From: Zygotorulaspora mrakii
Lineage: Eukaryota; Ascomycota; Saccharomycetes; Saccharomycetales; Saccharomycetaceae
Assembly (NCBI RefSeq): GCF_013402915.1
Contig: NC_050723.1
Coordinates: forward strand, 1,054,001 to 1,118,000
DNA: 64,000 nucleotides
Direction of reading: 5' to 3'
A model generated the notes under the pieces. That model ran no database searches. It was not told the origin of the DNA and saw nothing but the letters and a program-made list of their open reading frames with translations. The translations under genes were made by a program, and so were the position numbers. Position 1 is the stretch's first letter. The number at the start of each line of letters is the position of its first letter. Positions 40,516 through 50,155 of the stretch are shown piece by piece.

Positions 40516-41849
40516 CCAAGGCCAATCGATTGAGTGTCACTCTCGGATACTTTTCCTGCTCTCTGCCCAAATGAAACTGATTGCACTATACCCTCCCGGA
40601 TCATTTCTAAGTAAACAGCTTTGGAAGAAGATCCATTATAAATCATCTCATACAAATCATCTTGCACAAATCGCACCGCACAAATAACCTCGCACCGCGC
40701 AAATCATAATCGCACAGCAGAGCCATTATAGACACCTTTTTTAGCACGCGGATGGTCTCACTCAATACGAACACAGAGAGCTGGCACTGCATGTCTGGCA
40801 TGTAGAGGAAACAGATCGGCGGCATAAAGGGAGCAGCTTGCAAACTTACACCAGCGTCCCATAATGCTCTCCAGTTAGCTGTTACGACTTCCTAGTCTCT
40901 AGGAGAGTCGAAACATCCCTCAATTCTCGTTGTGACCTCACAAAAATACCCTCAAGCTCGATGCGCAGTGGTCTGTTCAATCTAGCACCGAGTACCACGT
41001 AGGCCAGTCCAACATATGTGCGAAGACAAGAGCAGTCAACTTGAAGACTTAAACCAATTAGCGGGATCCTCCTACCGGAATCCGACTTCTTTTATCATCT
41101 CAATTGTGCAAGACTGTTGAAGCGCCCTAAAACTGATGGAACAGGATCTCCGGCCAAGATGTCAACCGAACAGAACAAAGAAACATGAACGGCATAGAAA
41201 AGAGCACTGTTACCCTACTGGATCCGTATACTATTACTGTCCGGACTCGGCCTCTTTTTTTCAAAATATGTCCGGGATATTTCTGGAAAAGCCACACACC
41301 GCGATTATAAGTCCAATTATGTTAAGAATGCCGTGTCGGACGGCGCTCTGAGAAACAGTGAGCTCGGCGGCTAAATGGTAGGACACGCATCGGAAGTTAT
41401 ATGAAGGGACAGCTAGAAGCATAAGGTGACAATCAAACAGCTCTAGAAATAGTTAAGAATCGTATGTTGGAAGTGAGGGTGGGTGTCCCACAAATTTGGA
41501 AGTTGGTTGTAAATCGCATTATCAAGCAGCACCTGTGGACTTTTGTGCCCTGTCGTTATGACACGTGTTGGGTCATGGTGCCTCAGGGGTATGGCAGTAG
41601 TATCTGTGGACTCATGAAAGGTCTTCGCTCATAAGATTTTTTTTATTAGTGAAGGGCATTTACCGCCAAAAAGCGGGAGCATCGGTGTAGATGACCGGAG
41701 TTTATTGTGCTAATTTATCATGGTTGAAGGTCAAACTATTTACTTATACACTGGGAAAGATAGCATATATATCGCTATCATAGCAGGCAAAGGAAGCATT
41801 GTCGCAGAGTGACTTTTAAGTACTTCGGGGTACCACTGGGCGGCAATTC
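40516..41849. other. Long gene-free stretch between ZRT3 and the oxygenase gene
   Basis: About 1.3 kb. No frame shows a recognisable protein. It holds a near-URS1 core (40816), two TGTCCG motifs (41238, 41269), a perfect URS1 (41364), and, at the far end, a degenerate copy of the oxygenase C-terminal coding segment (41820-41846). It is longer than most gaps in this window, which suggests lost genes. Confidence 0.6.
41364..41373 (-). promoter_or_regulatory. URS1 (Ume6) site in the ZRT3-oxygenase gap
   Basis: TCGGCGGCTA followed by AAT is a perfect extended URS1. It lies about 850 bp from the ZRT3 start and 3' of the oxygenase gene, so no meiotic gene is assigned to it. Confidence 0.7.
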
Positions 41850-41908
41850 TTAGGCTGAATATTCGCAAAGCACTTGTGTAAGCACTTCCGGGTACCACTT
41901 GGCGGCAA
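41820..41908 (-). repeat. Near-identical 27-bp direct repeat at the 3' end of the oxygenase gene
   Basis: Copies at 41882-41908 (inside the gene) and 41820-41846 (after its stop) agree at 24 of 27 positions and are spaced 62 bp apart. The first encodes VAAKWYPEVL in frame; the second encodes IAAQWYPEVL in another frame. Confidence 0.9.
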
Positions 41909-42968
41909 CATCCTGGTGAGATTTGATTCTGTTCCGGAAAACAGTGTACCCTACGGGATGCTTACTCACGTCTGGTGTAAATTGGAATCCCACGTCAACT
42001 CCCCAATCCGTGATACGCCTGTCTCTTTCATCTCTTTTTTTCAAAATGTCAGATGGTATACCGGATGCTCCTGTCTTGCGACAGTCCAGATCTATAGTCT
42101 GGAAAAAAGGAATGGAGATCCTTGTCCCTGAACCTAACTTTGGACTTACCACTCGGTGGATCGTGGCTTTGCATACACCATTGGTAATGGCTTCTAAGGT
42201 TTGACCTACATTCACAACAAGAGCTCCAGGATCGCTGTCAACGGAAATCCACTCGCCTTGGAAGTTCTGTACCTGAAGCGAGCAATTATGGTTTGAGGCC
42301 TGAAAAATGTAAGTCAGAAAGTCAGAATCACGGTGCGGGCCGACTCCCTGACCCAAATTTGTCTTTTTGTCTTGTTTCAAGGCTTGCGTTTTTTCATGAA
42401 CGATGTCCGGATATGCAATGAGCTTCATCTTACATTGCTGGTTCTCTTTGAAGTAAGACTCGAAACACTCTGGGGGGAGTTCTAGTGCTTCACATACAAG
42501 TCTCCTAAATTTTGTGCCTAATTGAGTCATTTTCTTGATATACTCCGTTACCACAGGTCGAAAGTTTGGTGCGTACTGCTCGTCTGGCCACAAGTTAGGA
42601 CCCTCGATCTGTTTGTACAGAGGCTCGCCTTCCTTTGGTGCTGGAAGTTCTGTTGCCAGATCAATTTGTTCTCTCCAGTCGGCCTTACCAGAAGTAATCT
42701 CATTGCCCAGTCTAGAATAGCCCAAAAAATGTGGAGAATTGATCATTTCACAGCCCTTCTTTACATCGTCGCCCAGAGCGAAGAATTCAATGGCTTGCTC
42801 TTTAATATCTAAGAAATCTTGTTTGGAAGGACCATGTTTTTCATGATTTACCAAGAGCAGAAATCCCACGTTTATGAGAGCATATTGCAGATTGGCAAGG
42901 AATCGAGGTTTTTTTTCTGGGTCAAACGCTTCTTCCAGATCAATGATGGGAATAGAGGAGAAGGACAT
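41850..42968 (-). CDS. 2-oxoglutarate/Fe(II)-dependent oxygenase, isopenicillin N synthase-like
   Basis: A 372-residue protein with the DIOX_N region (SSIPIIDLEEAF near the start; NVGFLLLVNHE near 33-43) and a C-terminal double-stranded beta-helix. The iron triad is His212 and Asp214 (GPHRDSDFLTY) with His271 (ATIHRVVSP). Arg283 and Ser285 (RISIPFF) form the R-x-S pair that binds 2-oxoglutarate or cosubstrate. The size and motifs fit fungal oxygenases of the IPNS/ACC oxidase/Isp7 superfamily; the substrate cannot be told. I know of no clear S. cerevisiae orthologue. It lies where ZRT3 and LST4 are neighbours in S. cerevisiae, so it was either lost there or gained here. A perfect Reb1 site lies 175 bp upstream. 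Confidence 0.88.
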   Translation of the reverse strand: MSFSSIPIIDLEEAFDPEKKPRFLANLQYALINVGFLLLVNHEKHGPSKQDFLDIKEQAIEFFALGDDVKKGCEMINSPHFLGYSRLGNEITSGKADWREQIDLATELPAPKEGEPLYKQIEGPNLWPDEQYAPNFRPVVTEYIKKMTQLGTKFRRLVCEALELPPECFESYFKENQQCKMKLIAYPDIVHEKTQALKQDKKTNLGQGVGPHRDSDFLTYIFQASNHNCSLQVQNFQGEWISVDSDPGALVVNVGQTLEAITNGVCKATIHRVVSPKLGSGTRISIPFFQTIDLDCRKTGASGIPSDILKKRDERDRRITDWGVDVGFQFTPDVSKHPVGYTVFRNRIKSHQDVAAKWYPEVLTQVLCEYSA

Positions 42969-43142
42969 TGGTTATTGCCTGTGTCGTTCTCTTTACAGTA
43001 TTCGATCGTTACAGGGAGCATAAAACACTTTAAGGAAAGCTCAGAATGGAATTTACAACGTCCCCGAAGTTTCCCTTTTAATAGCCATAAGTTCCACACT
43101 TTCATGTCTCTCAGACCCGAGCGGATATTTCCAATGGCACCG

Positions 43143-43150
43143 TTACCCGG
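43143..43150 (+). promoter_or_regulatory. Reb1 site before the oxygenase gene
   Basis: TTACCCGG is a full Reb1 consensus, about 175 bp upstream of the oxygenase start. It suggests an organised, active promoter for that gene. Confidence 0.6.
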
Positions 43151-43298
43151 TGATGCTCGCTGTTACAGCTAAGGAAATATCATGGGACTTAATAAACTTT
43201 AGACTACACGATTCTAATTCTCGCGACATTTCTCTGATATTTGAGAAATTCTACTCAAGATTATTTGGTAAAGTGGGGAAGATTTGCTGATGGTTCAC

Positions 43299-43765
43299 TT
43301 AGAAATCAGCTTGCTGCAATATGAGCACCGCTCTTACCAAATTAGACCTTCAGCTGATGGACCTCCGCGAAAGAAAATGTCAATATCTCCTCTGACAGTT
43401 TGTAAGAATATAGAATTCTGAACGATTTCCTCTTCAACACCACAAGTATCCCTTAAGTAATCATACTGATAAATAACCTTCTTGGTCATCATCAATCTGT
43501 GTCCCTATAGCACAATAAGCCAAGTCTATTGTTGATCCTTTTACGAATCTAAGCTCAAAAGGCTAAATGCTTTTTCAGCATCAGTTGTGAGTCGCCAACA
43601 AAAGGAGAATAGGCGAAAGTGTAGGAATATCCTATATACAATACTACTTGCACCATCAGCCCCACCATCTCTATCAGCTAAAAACTGGTATATAAACCAA
43701 GCTAGTACCTGAAGCAATTCATTAGTCGTGATGTATTTCACCTTTTCGAATCGGTGAAAGCTCAT
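43299..43765 (-). pseudogene. Possible frameshifted gene relic or undetected spliced gene
   Basis: Four open segments follow one another on the minus strand, each starting just before the last one ends: 43765-43541 (ATG start, 74 codons), 43562-43461 (second frame), 43492-43334 (first frame again) and 43337-43299 (third frame). The peptides look coding: STIDLAYCAIGTQIDDDQEG in the second and YDYLRDTCGVEEEIVQNS in the third. No consensus yeast splice sites or branch point join them, so decay by frameshift is the simpler reading. I do not recognise the family. A perfect URS1 lies 27 bp before the first ATG. Chance open frames in AT-rich DNA remain possible. Confidence 0.3.
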
Positions 43766-43791
43766 CGGCTCCCTAATTACCTCGCGACATC

Positions 43792-43801
43792 TCGGCGGCT
43801 A
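43792..43801 (-). promoter_or_regulatory. URS1 (Ume6) site beside the possible relic
   Basis: TCGGCGGCTA (TAGCCGCCGA on the minus strand) is a perfect URS1, identical to the one before SPO11. It lies upstream of the minus-strand relic at 43299-43765 and about 1.1 kb before LST4. Confidence 0.7.
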
Positions 43802-44928
43802 AACCTCTCGTATTCAGATACCATTTCGCAATAGGTAATAAAGCTTAATCAGACTGCTACAGGCAATCAAAAAGTTAGTTGGTGGTCAGTATAGCCTTAA
43901 CTAAACGAACCGTTGCAAGTGGTTGAATTTCACCTTGCATGCTTTCGAGATACGCAATGGCGCATTTCTTTGATAAACTAAATTACTGAAAGTGTGAAGA
44001 AGGTCAAAGATTAGAAATATATTTCTACTATTTTTTGAAACTATGCATGAAAACATCCCTTCAATCACACTGAGTTCGCTAATCAACACAAGTGATAATG
44101 GCATGGAGCAAGTCAGAATTTCATAGCTCCTTAGTTCAAAGACTATTCATTAAGAAGCAGAAAAAATATTCGAGAAGTTTTGCGGTCTCAGTCTCACCTA
44201 TAAAATGCGTTTGTCAAAGTCCTTCTAACGGAATGTGTTTTTTGAGAAATGTTCTGTGGGTAAGTTATCCCATTTTAAGTCGATAAAAATTGAATACTGT
44301 TTCACATAGAGCTAAATTCGAATGAAGTGGTGTGCGCAGTGCTTTTTGGTTCTGATAGTACCACAGCCTTTCAATGAATCTAATGTTTATGAAGATGCAA
44401 GTATTCGAGATGCATGTTTCTCAAATATGTCGCAACATATCTTGCTCAAGGAAAGATACTACTTAGAGCGGTGGCATTATATGATCTCGGCCCTCATGGG
44501 GAACATCGTGCAAGTATATCGAGTATCGGCCACAATTTAAGTGATCGCTGGAGCCCAATCTTAAAATAAGGGTCCTCTATGGTAGCTCTTGAATATTCCA
44601 TTTGTATAGTTATGTATCTGTTTATTTCAGAGCTCACTCCCTCCTGCATTCGCGGGACTTTTCGTTCTTGCGCGTTGTCTACTTAAATCAATGATGTTCC
44701 ATTTCAGTGTAACGCATGGAATAAAAACATATGATCCAAAGGTGCTTCAAGTTGAGTGCATGTGTCTTTCAGTTGTTACAGTTTGAACAGGGTCAAGCTT
44801 TCTAGCGTGGAGGTGAGGCGAACCAGTATCTGAGTATCGATTTTGGTGTTTGCGCTGCAGACGGCAATCTGTTCAATTTATATAGAGGAGAACGGTAGGT
44901 GCAGTAGTGTTCAACAGCGTGTGTTGAC

Positions 44929-47268
44929 ATGCTGGGCAGTTTATTGAGAAGAAGTTCTCCTAATGCGGGGCATAATTTAAGGAACTCGCATCAGCATCAA
45001 CACCAGGGTCAAAATGCGTACGACATCTCACCGATGTTATCAAATTCAACTATATCCACGATAACTGCGGCAACGAATAATACACCAGCTCCCAGTTTGG
45101 AATCTATTCATTTGAATAGACCAGAAGAACCATGTTCTTGCACAGATGCCGTCTGCTCAACTCTTCCAATGCTGGATCACGTGTCAGATGAATTAAAGTA
45201 CAAGCTCTTTGCCTCCAAGAACATGAATTATGGTACTGCTTCCTATTCCACATCCACTACATGTTCATCTTATGCCTTTCGCGTGCTTATTGTGGAGGAA
45301 CAGGCTCAAATGACGAATAAGAATAATTATACAGTCGTTTTGGACTATTCCACGGCGAATGAATCCACAAACTACGGGCAGATAAGGCCCAATGAACTGA
45401 AGGAATATATATTTGGTTCTCCAGTGAGATCTAAGGAGTCCCTCCAGGAAAACAAATTCAGGACTATACCGAATTCTGAGCTGGTCATGATAACAAGAAT
45501 TTTTCACTCACCTAAATCGAATAATAGATTAGCAGTCTCAATTTGTGTACCGATGGAACTCTTATCGATCATTTCCGAGGCATGGACACAAGTTTCTCAA
45601 TGGCTGGATGAGTGTCAAGGTATCCTTCTTGGTATACTGAGGAAACGTTCTAAGTGCAACTGCTACTTTTTGCCAAATAACATGAAAGAAACTCATCCAA
45701 AGGAATGTCAGAGCGTAATTTCACTTTTACAAAGAAAACTGATTCCATGTTTAAAATCTACCTCTCAGATTCCGAGATTATTCTTGTATCCGGAAACATT
45801 TCAGAGTTTCGTTGGAACGTGGTTTAAAGATATTTTCAGTTGGATTGGTATTAAAGATGGCCCACGGCTGAATTTCCTGCCTGCATTACTGGCTAAAATT
45901 ATCTGTGATTTTCAAAATCCGACAAAAGCTCAATATACAACTAGAATAGTCATAATGTCTGGTAACATGGTCGTTGCTAATAAATTAATTTTTATTTTGT
46001 CAGGTTTGTTGGAGCCCAGATATCGTGGTGATGTTGAACTCAAGAGTGAGCAAGAAAAAATCTCGCACAGCCAAGAGTCATTTCAAAAACCCGATAATTC
46101 TAAAAAAGCATCGTCTTTTTTAGAAACATCCAACACTGATCTTACGAAATCTTCATCCACTAGAAGACCATGGGAAATTCCCTACAATAATAGCAGCAGC
46201 AGTGTTGTCTCTGTCTCATCTAATGAATCCTTAGCGCATGTTATACAGCCATCATCTTTGAAGAGTAGCAGCAACTCTCTCCAGTACCTTTCCTCGTCCT
46301 TGTCGAGTCAACAAGGTTCATCGTACGGCTCTTGGTTCAAGAAGAGGCCTAACGTAACTCAACTACTGCATGGTAGTCCCTCCGCTAAGTCCAGTGATCA
46401 ATGGGAGAAGAACTCCACAGGAAGTGTTAGAAAAAACTCGAGCAACTCATCCCTCCACCAGATGTTTTCAAAGAATATGGGCTATGGTACACCTCAACAG
46501 TCGCCTTCGATAAATGAATATGACGAATACCCATGGTTCGGTACACCAACTACCTGCAAAACCGAATCTACAGCGCACCATTCTACGGTCAGTTATAATG
46601 GCAATATCTTAGGAGAGGTTAATATTGAGAGAGACCCTCAAAGGCTGAACCAGACGGATTTGCTGGATGACGCATTTAATCAAATTTGTAGGCCGGATTC
46701 TAAGTCGCAAGGCTCTGAGTATGAGATCGTTCCTGGAGATTCGCGGCATGCGGCTTTCATGCAGATTGATGTCGATTACGATACCGTGAATCAGAGCATT
46801 CCCTCAGAGCTGCTACCTAGATATACAACATATTTGACGAATTTTAACCGCTGGTTCAACCTCCAGGCTTTTCCCGTATCTTCGGAATCCGAATCAAGAG
46901 TTATAAGCAATATGAGAAAAGACATACAGACAAACGATCACAATGTAGATTCAAATGCGAGCTCTAAAACACTTTTGGTATCGTTAAGATCTCGTGAAAT
47001 TAAAGAGATAACTATTATGAGAAATGATTTGCATTCAATCACCACTCCCAGTCACGGTATAGTTCAAAAAACGAAGAAAATTTTCAATAATGGTAAATGT
47101 GGTAATATTTCAACAAGATTGATCAACTGCATTGCTTTTGTCAATGCTAGTATAAAAAAAGCAATGGATATCTATGATGACGCTGACGTGATACAAGAGC
47201 AAAAAGATGAAGAAATTCATAGGATTTTTATATCTTTATTACATTACACGAGAAACAACTCTGCGTGA
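44929..47268 (+). CDS. LST4: Lst4, DENN-family partner of Lst7 in TORC1 signalling
   Basis: A 779-residue protein (S. cerevisiae 828). The start MLGSLLRR and the block LDHVSDELKYKLFASKNMNYG agree with S. cerevisiae Lst4. A longin/DENN-like N-terminal part includes YAFRVLIVEEQAQM and YTVVLDYSTA. A Ser-rich central region follows (about 370-530), then a DENN-like C-terminal part. Lst4-Lst7 is the yeast FNIP-folliculin complex, a GAP for Gtr2 on the vacuole that turns on TORC1 when amino acids return, and it promotes Gap1 delivery. It matches YKL176C by position and strand. Confidence 0.93.
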   Translation: MLGSLLRRSSPNAGHNLRNSHQHQHQGQNAYDISPMLSNSTISTITAATNNTPAPSLESIHLNRPEEPCSCTDAVCSTLPMLDHVSDELKYKLFASKNMNYGTASYSTSTTCSSYAFRVLIVEEQAQMTNKNNYTVVLDYSTANESTNYGQIRPNELKEYIFGSPVRSKESLQENKFRTIPNSELVMITRIFHSPKSNNRLAVSICVPMELLSIISEAWTQVSQWLDECQGILLGILRKRSKCNCYFLPNNMKETHPKECQSVISLLQRKLIPCLKSTSQIPRLFLYPETFQSFVGTWFKDIFSWIGIKDGPRLNFLPALLAKIICDFQNPTKAQYTTRIVIMSGNMVVANKLIFILSGLLEPRYRGDVELKSEQEKISHSQESFQKPDNSKKASSFLETSNTDLTKSSSTRRPWEIPYNNSSSSVVSVSSNESLAHVIQPSSLKSSSNSLQYLSSSLSSQQGSSYGSWFKKRPNVTQLLHGSPSAKSSDQWEKNSTGSVRKNSSNSSLHQMFSKNMGYGTPQQSPSINEYDEYPWFGTPTTCKTESTAHHSTVSYNGNILGEVNIERDPQRLNQTDLLDDAFNQICRPDSKSQGSEYEIVPGDSRHAAFMQIDVDYDTVNQSIPSELLPRYTTYLTNFNRWFNLQAFPVSSESESRVISNMRKDIQTNDHNVDSNASSKTLLVSLRSREIKEITIMRNDLHSITTPSHGIVQKTKKIFNNGKCGNISTRLINCIAFVNASIKKAMDIYDDADVIQEQKDEEIHRIFISLLHYTRNNSA

Positions 47269-48085
47269 GGCTTCTTGGCTGTTTTACTTATCGCGTAGTG
47301 AACAAATTCATTAACACTCCAAATAACAAATTACGTTTGGTCAGGCGTTCATGCTCTGCCTGCGAATTGCTTGGGTCAATTCGAAAAGTTGTGCAGGAGA
47401 CTAATCGAGGAATAACAGTTAAAAAATAGGTCCTATGTTGTTTTCTGGTCGTGAACGCCATTTGTTTTTGCTTATTCGACCTGATTTGTATCTGGTCTGA
47501 CAACTAGCTATCAGTTCACCTCTATTACTCACCTAATCAAGTAATCATATCATCATATCTCAGTGATAAATCTTGGAAAGTTGAGTAACATCATAAAAGA
47601 GAATATCAAGGTCGCGAACCAAAATATTTGACATTACATGCTTACGTGTTTGAACTAATTTATGTGCCGTGACATGGCAGACCCTGCATTTAGTTGATAG
47701 CAGCTGAAGGTGATCTCATGGCAGCCAGGGAGAATGTCACAAGATGTCAAAAAGCACTCTAATGCAATCTCTGTAGAAGGTGTGCCATCAAACCGATGGC
47801 AGTCTAGCACGGGAAAAAATTAAGATGCATATGTCAGCGAGAGATGATCTAAATTACCACGCCAGATCTTTAAATAGGATGATTATTTAGTTGAAAGATA
47901 CATTTGACTAATTAAGATTAGTCCCATCGTTTTCGAGTAATCGGAAGAGAATCGCGTTGAACGGGTTGAAAAATTGTTTATTTCAAGTCTTATAACAGAT
48001 GAAATAACAAAGATGAGATGATCAAAGCAGAAAAATACCAGGTCTTCCTTTGAGTTCCAATCACTTTGGTTATTGGCTGATTGCT
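47269..48085. other. Gap between LST4 and SET2
   Basis: About 815 bp. It includes LST4 3' sequence and the SET2 promoter. No gene, repeat or confident motif was seen. Confidence 0.5.
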
Positions 48086-50155
48086 ATGTCAGAATCGCCG
48101 CCAAAAAAAACCCTTACAGACTTGGGGGGACCCAGACTCTATGGAGATGAGCCCGATAAAACAGAAGAAGCTCAAGGCACCTTCGAGACGCTCGACGAGT
48201 GTACATACACGCCCAAAAGTTTGGGAGCCTCCAAGCACAATGAATTTATGGAGTGTGACTGTTACGAGGAAATCATAGATGGTACCAATCATGCTTGTGG
48301 AGAAAACTCTGACTGTATTAACAGGTTGACTTTGATTGAATGTGTTAATGGGCTATGTGGCTCTTGTGGAGACAATTGTGGGAATCAAAGATTTCAAAGG
48401 AAAGAGTACGCAGAGATAGCTGTATTCCGAACTGAGATGAAAGGCTACGGTGTTAGGGCCGAAAAAGACATCGATGAGAATCAATTTGTATATGAATACA
48501 AAGGGGAAGTTATTGCAGAGAATGAATTTCGACGAAGATTGGCTGATTACGATGAGAAAGGTCTCAAGCATTTCTACTTCATGATGCTTCAAAATTCTGA
48601 GTTCATTGACGCTACACGTAAAGGCTCTTTGGCTAGATTCTGCAACCATTCTTGTAATCCTAATGCTTATGTCAGCAAATGGGTGGTTGCGGGAAAATTG
48701 AGAATGGGCATCTTTGCAAAAAGAAAAATTGAGAAAGGTGAAGAGATCACATTTGATTACAACGTGGATAGATATGGTGCAACTGCCCAGAAATGTTATT
48801 GTGGGGAGCCCAATTGTATAGGATTTCTCGGGGGTAAGACTCAAACAGATGCTGCATCTTTGTTGCCGCAGAACATAGCCGATGCCTTAGGAGTCAGAAC
48901 AGCGATGGAAAAGAAATGGATCAAATGGAAAAAGAGTCAAGGTGAGAAGATCAAAAAAGCTGAAGATAATAATTATAATATTGAGTTTGTCGAATCTCTA
49001 AATCCTGAGCCGTGCAAAAAACCGGATGATGTTACCAAGGTCATGAGTGCTCTGTTACAGGCTGAAGATTCATTGATAGCTCTCAAACTTTTCGGGCGAA
49101 TAGAGAAATTGGAAGACGAAACTTTATACCACCATGTAATAAAACTGCATGGATATACTTGTTTTACTAAACTTCTGAAAATTTTTGAAAATGACATCGA
49201 GACTGAAAATCGATTATTGGACGTTTTACTATCATTACCGAAGACAACAAAGAATGGTATCGTAAATTCGCAAATTGACGTGGCAGTGATGCACCTTAAA
49301 GAAATTTCAAAACCATTAAGCGAAAGCTGTGATCTCCTAATAAGCAAATGGAATGAATTTGAAACCTATAAACGTATAACTAAAAGAGATATAAGTGAGG
49401 CGTCAAAAAAGATGGTTGACTTCAGAAGAATAAGATTACCTGTCGGATGGGAAGTTGTTCACGAAAATGGTAAGCCAATGTATTATAATGCCCAATTAAA
49501 GACAAAATTACATCATCCTCCTTCAGGATCCTCAAAAACGTTTAGTTCTAACGGTTTACAAACGAATGGTAACGGCAAGTTAATAGATCAAAGAAATGCC
49601 ATAATTCCGAAAAGGATGAGGTTAGACGATGATGAATATGAAAAGATGAAATTAAGGAGACTTGAAAAGGAAAATGATATGATCCAGAGAGCAAAGGAAG
49701 AAGAAATCAAACAAATGAAGTTAAAATTAGACATGGAAAACCGAAAGAAGAACGACCTATTAGAAATTATTGCAGAAGCTAATCGAAACAGGGAGTTAGA
49801 AAGAGAGGAAAATTTGAAGCTTGAACGAATAAAAGAGGAGCAAAGATTGCAGAAGAAGAAGCTGTCTCATTCTATGCACTTGGAACATAAGTGGAATAAA
49901 TTCTTTGCGTCGTTCGTTCCAAACTTATTACGAAATTATGAAAGGGATAACCAAATACCACATGAACATATCAAACAATGTGCCAAAGATATTGTGAAAA
50001 TTTTGACATCCAAAGAACTGAAAAAAGATAAAACTAAAGTTCCACCAGATCAGCCTAGTAAAGAAAAGAAAACAAAGGTTAAACAATTTGCAAAAAGCTA
50101 TATGGAAAAGTTTCTGCAAAAGTATAAACAAAAAAAGGCTCTAACAAAAAAGTAA
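48086..50155 (+). CDS. SET2: Set2, histone H3 lysine 36 methyltransferase
   Basis: A 689-residue enzyme (S. cerevisiae 733). In order: the cysteine-rich AWS segment (FMECDCYEE; CGENSDCINR), the SET domain (about 100-225; GYGVRAEKDI, then RFCNHSCNPNAYV with the pseudoknot motif), a post-SET segment (CYCGEPNCIGFLG), a WW domain (LPVGWEVVHENGKPMYYNA), a coiled coil and the C-terminal SRI domain that binds the phosphorylated Pol II CTD. H3K36 methylation recruits Rpd3S and suppresses cryptic transcription. ATG 48086 is the first ATG of the frame. Confidence 0.97.
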   Translation: MSESPPKKTLTDLGGPRLYGDEPDKTEEAQGTFETLDECTYTPKSLGASKHNEFMECDCYEEIIDGTNHACGENSDCINRLTLIECVNGLCGSCGDNCGNQRFQRKEYAEIAVFRTEMKGYGVRAEKDIDENQFVYEYKGEVIAENEFRRRLADYDEKGLKHFYFMMLQNSEFIDATRKGSLARFCNHSCNPNAYVSKWVVAGKLRMGIFAKRKIEKGEEITFDYNVDRYGATAQKCYCGEPNCIGFLGGKTQTDAASLLPQNIADALGVRTAMEKKWIKWKKSQGEKIKKAEDNNYNIEFVESLNPEPCKKPDDVTKVMSALLQAEDSLIALKLFGRIEKLEDETLYHHVIKLHGYTCFTKLLKIFENDIETENRLLDVLLSLPKTTKNGIVNSQIDVAVMHLKEISKPLSESCDLLISKWNEFETYKRITKRDISEASKKMVDFRRIRLPVGWEVVHENGKPMYYNAQLKTKLHHPPSGSSKTFSSNGLQTNGNGKLIDQRNAIIPKRMRLDDDEYEKMKLRRLEKENDMIQRAKEEEIKQMKLKLDMENRKKNDLLEIIAEANRNRELEREENLKLERIKEEQRLQKKKLSHSMHLEHKWNKFFASFVPNLLRNYERDNQIPHEHIKQCAKDIVKILTSKELKKDKTKVPPDQPSKEKKTKVKQFAKSYMEKFLQKYKQKKALTKK

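Larger units (their letters stand above)
42969..44928. other. Two-kilobase gap between the oxygenase gene and LST4
   Basis: The longest gap in the window. It contains a Reb1 site (43143), a perfect URS1 (43792) and, on the minus strand at 43299-43765, a chain of short open segments that may be a gene relic. Two plus-strand frames (44098-44286 and 44322-44540) are protein-like but unmatched and probably fortuitous. Confidence 0.6.

Noticed and set aside
40516..40850. Search for a Zap1 zinc-response element before ZRT3
   Set aside because: No ACCTTNAAGGT-like sequence was found.
44098..44540. Two plus-strand frames with a GTAAGT between them, as if spliced
   Set aside because: No branch point or matching acceptor keeps the frame open, and the peptides match no family I know.
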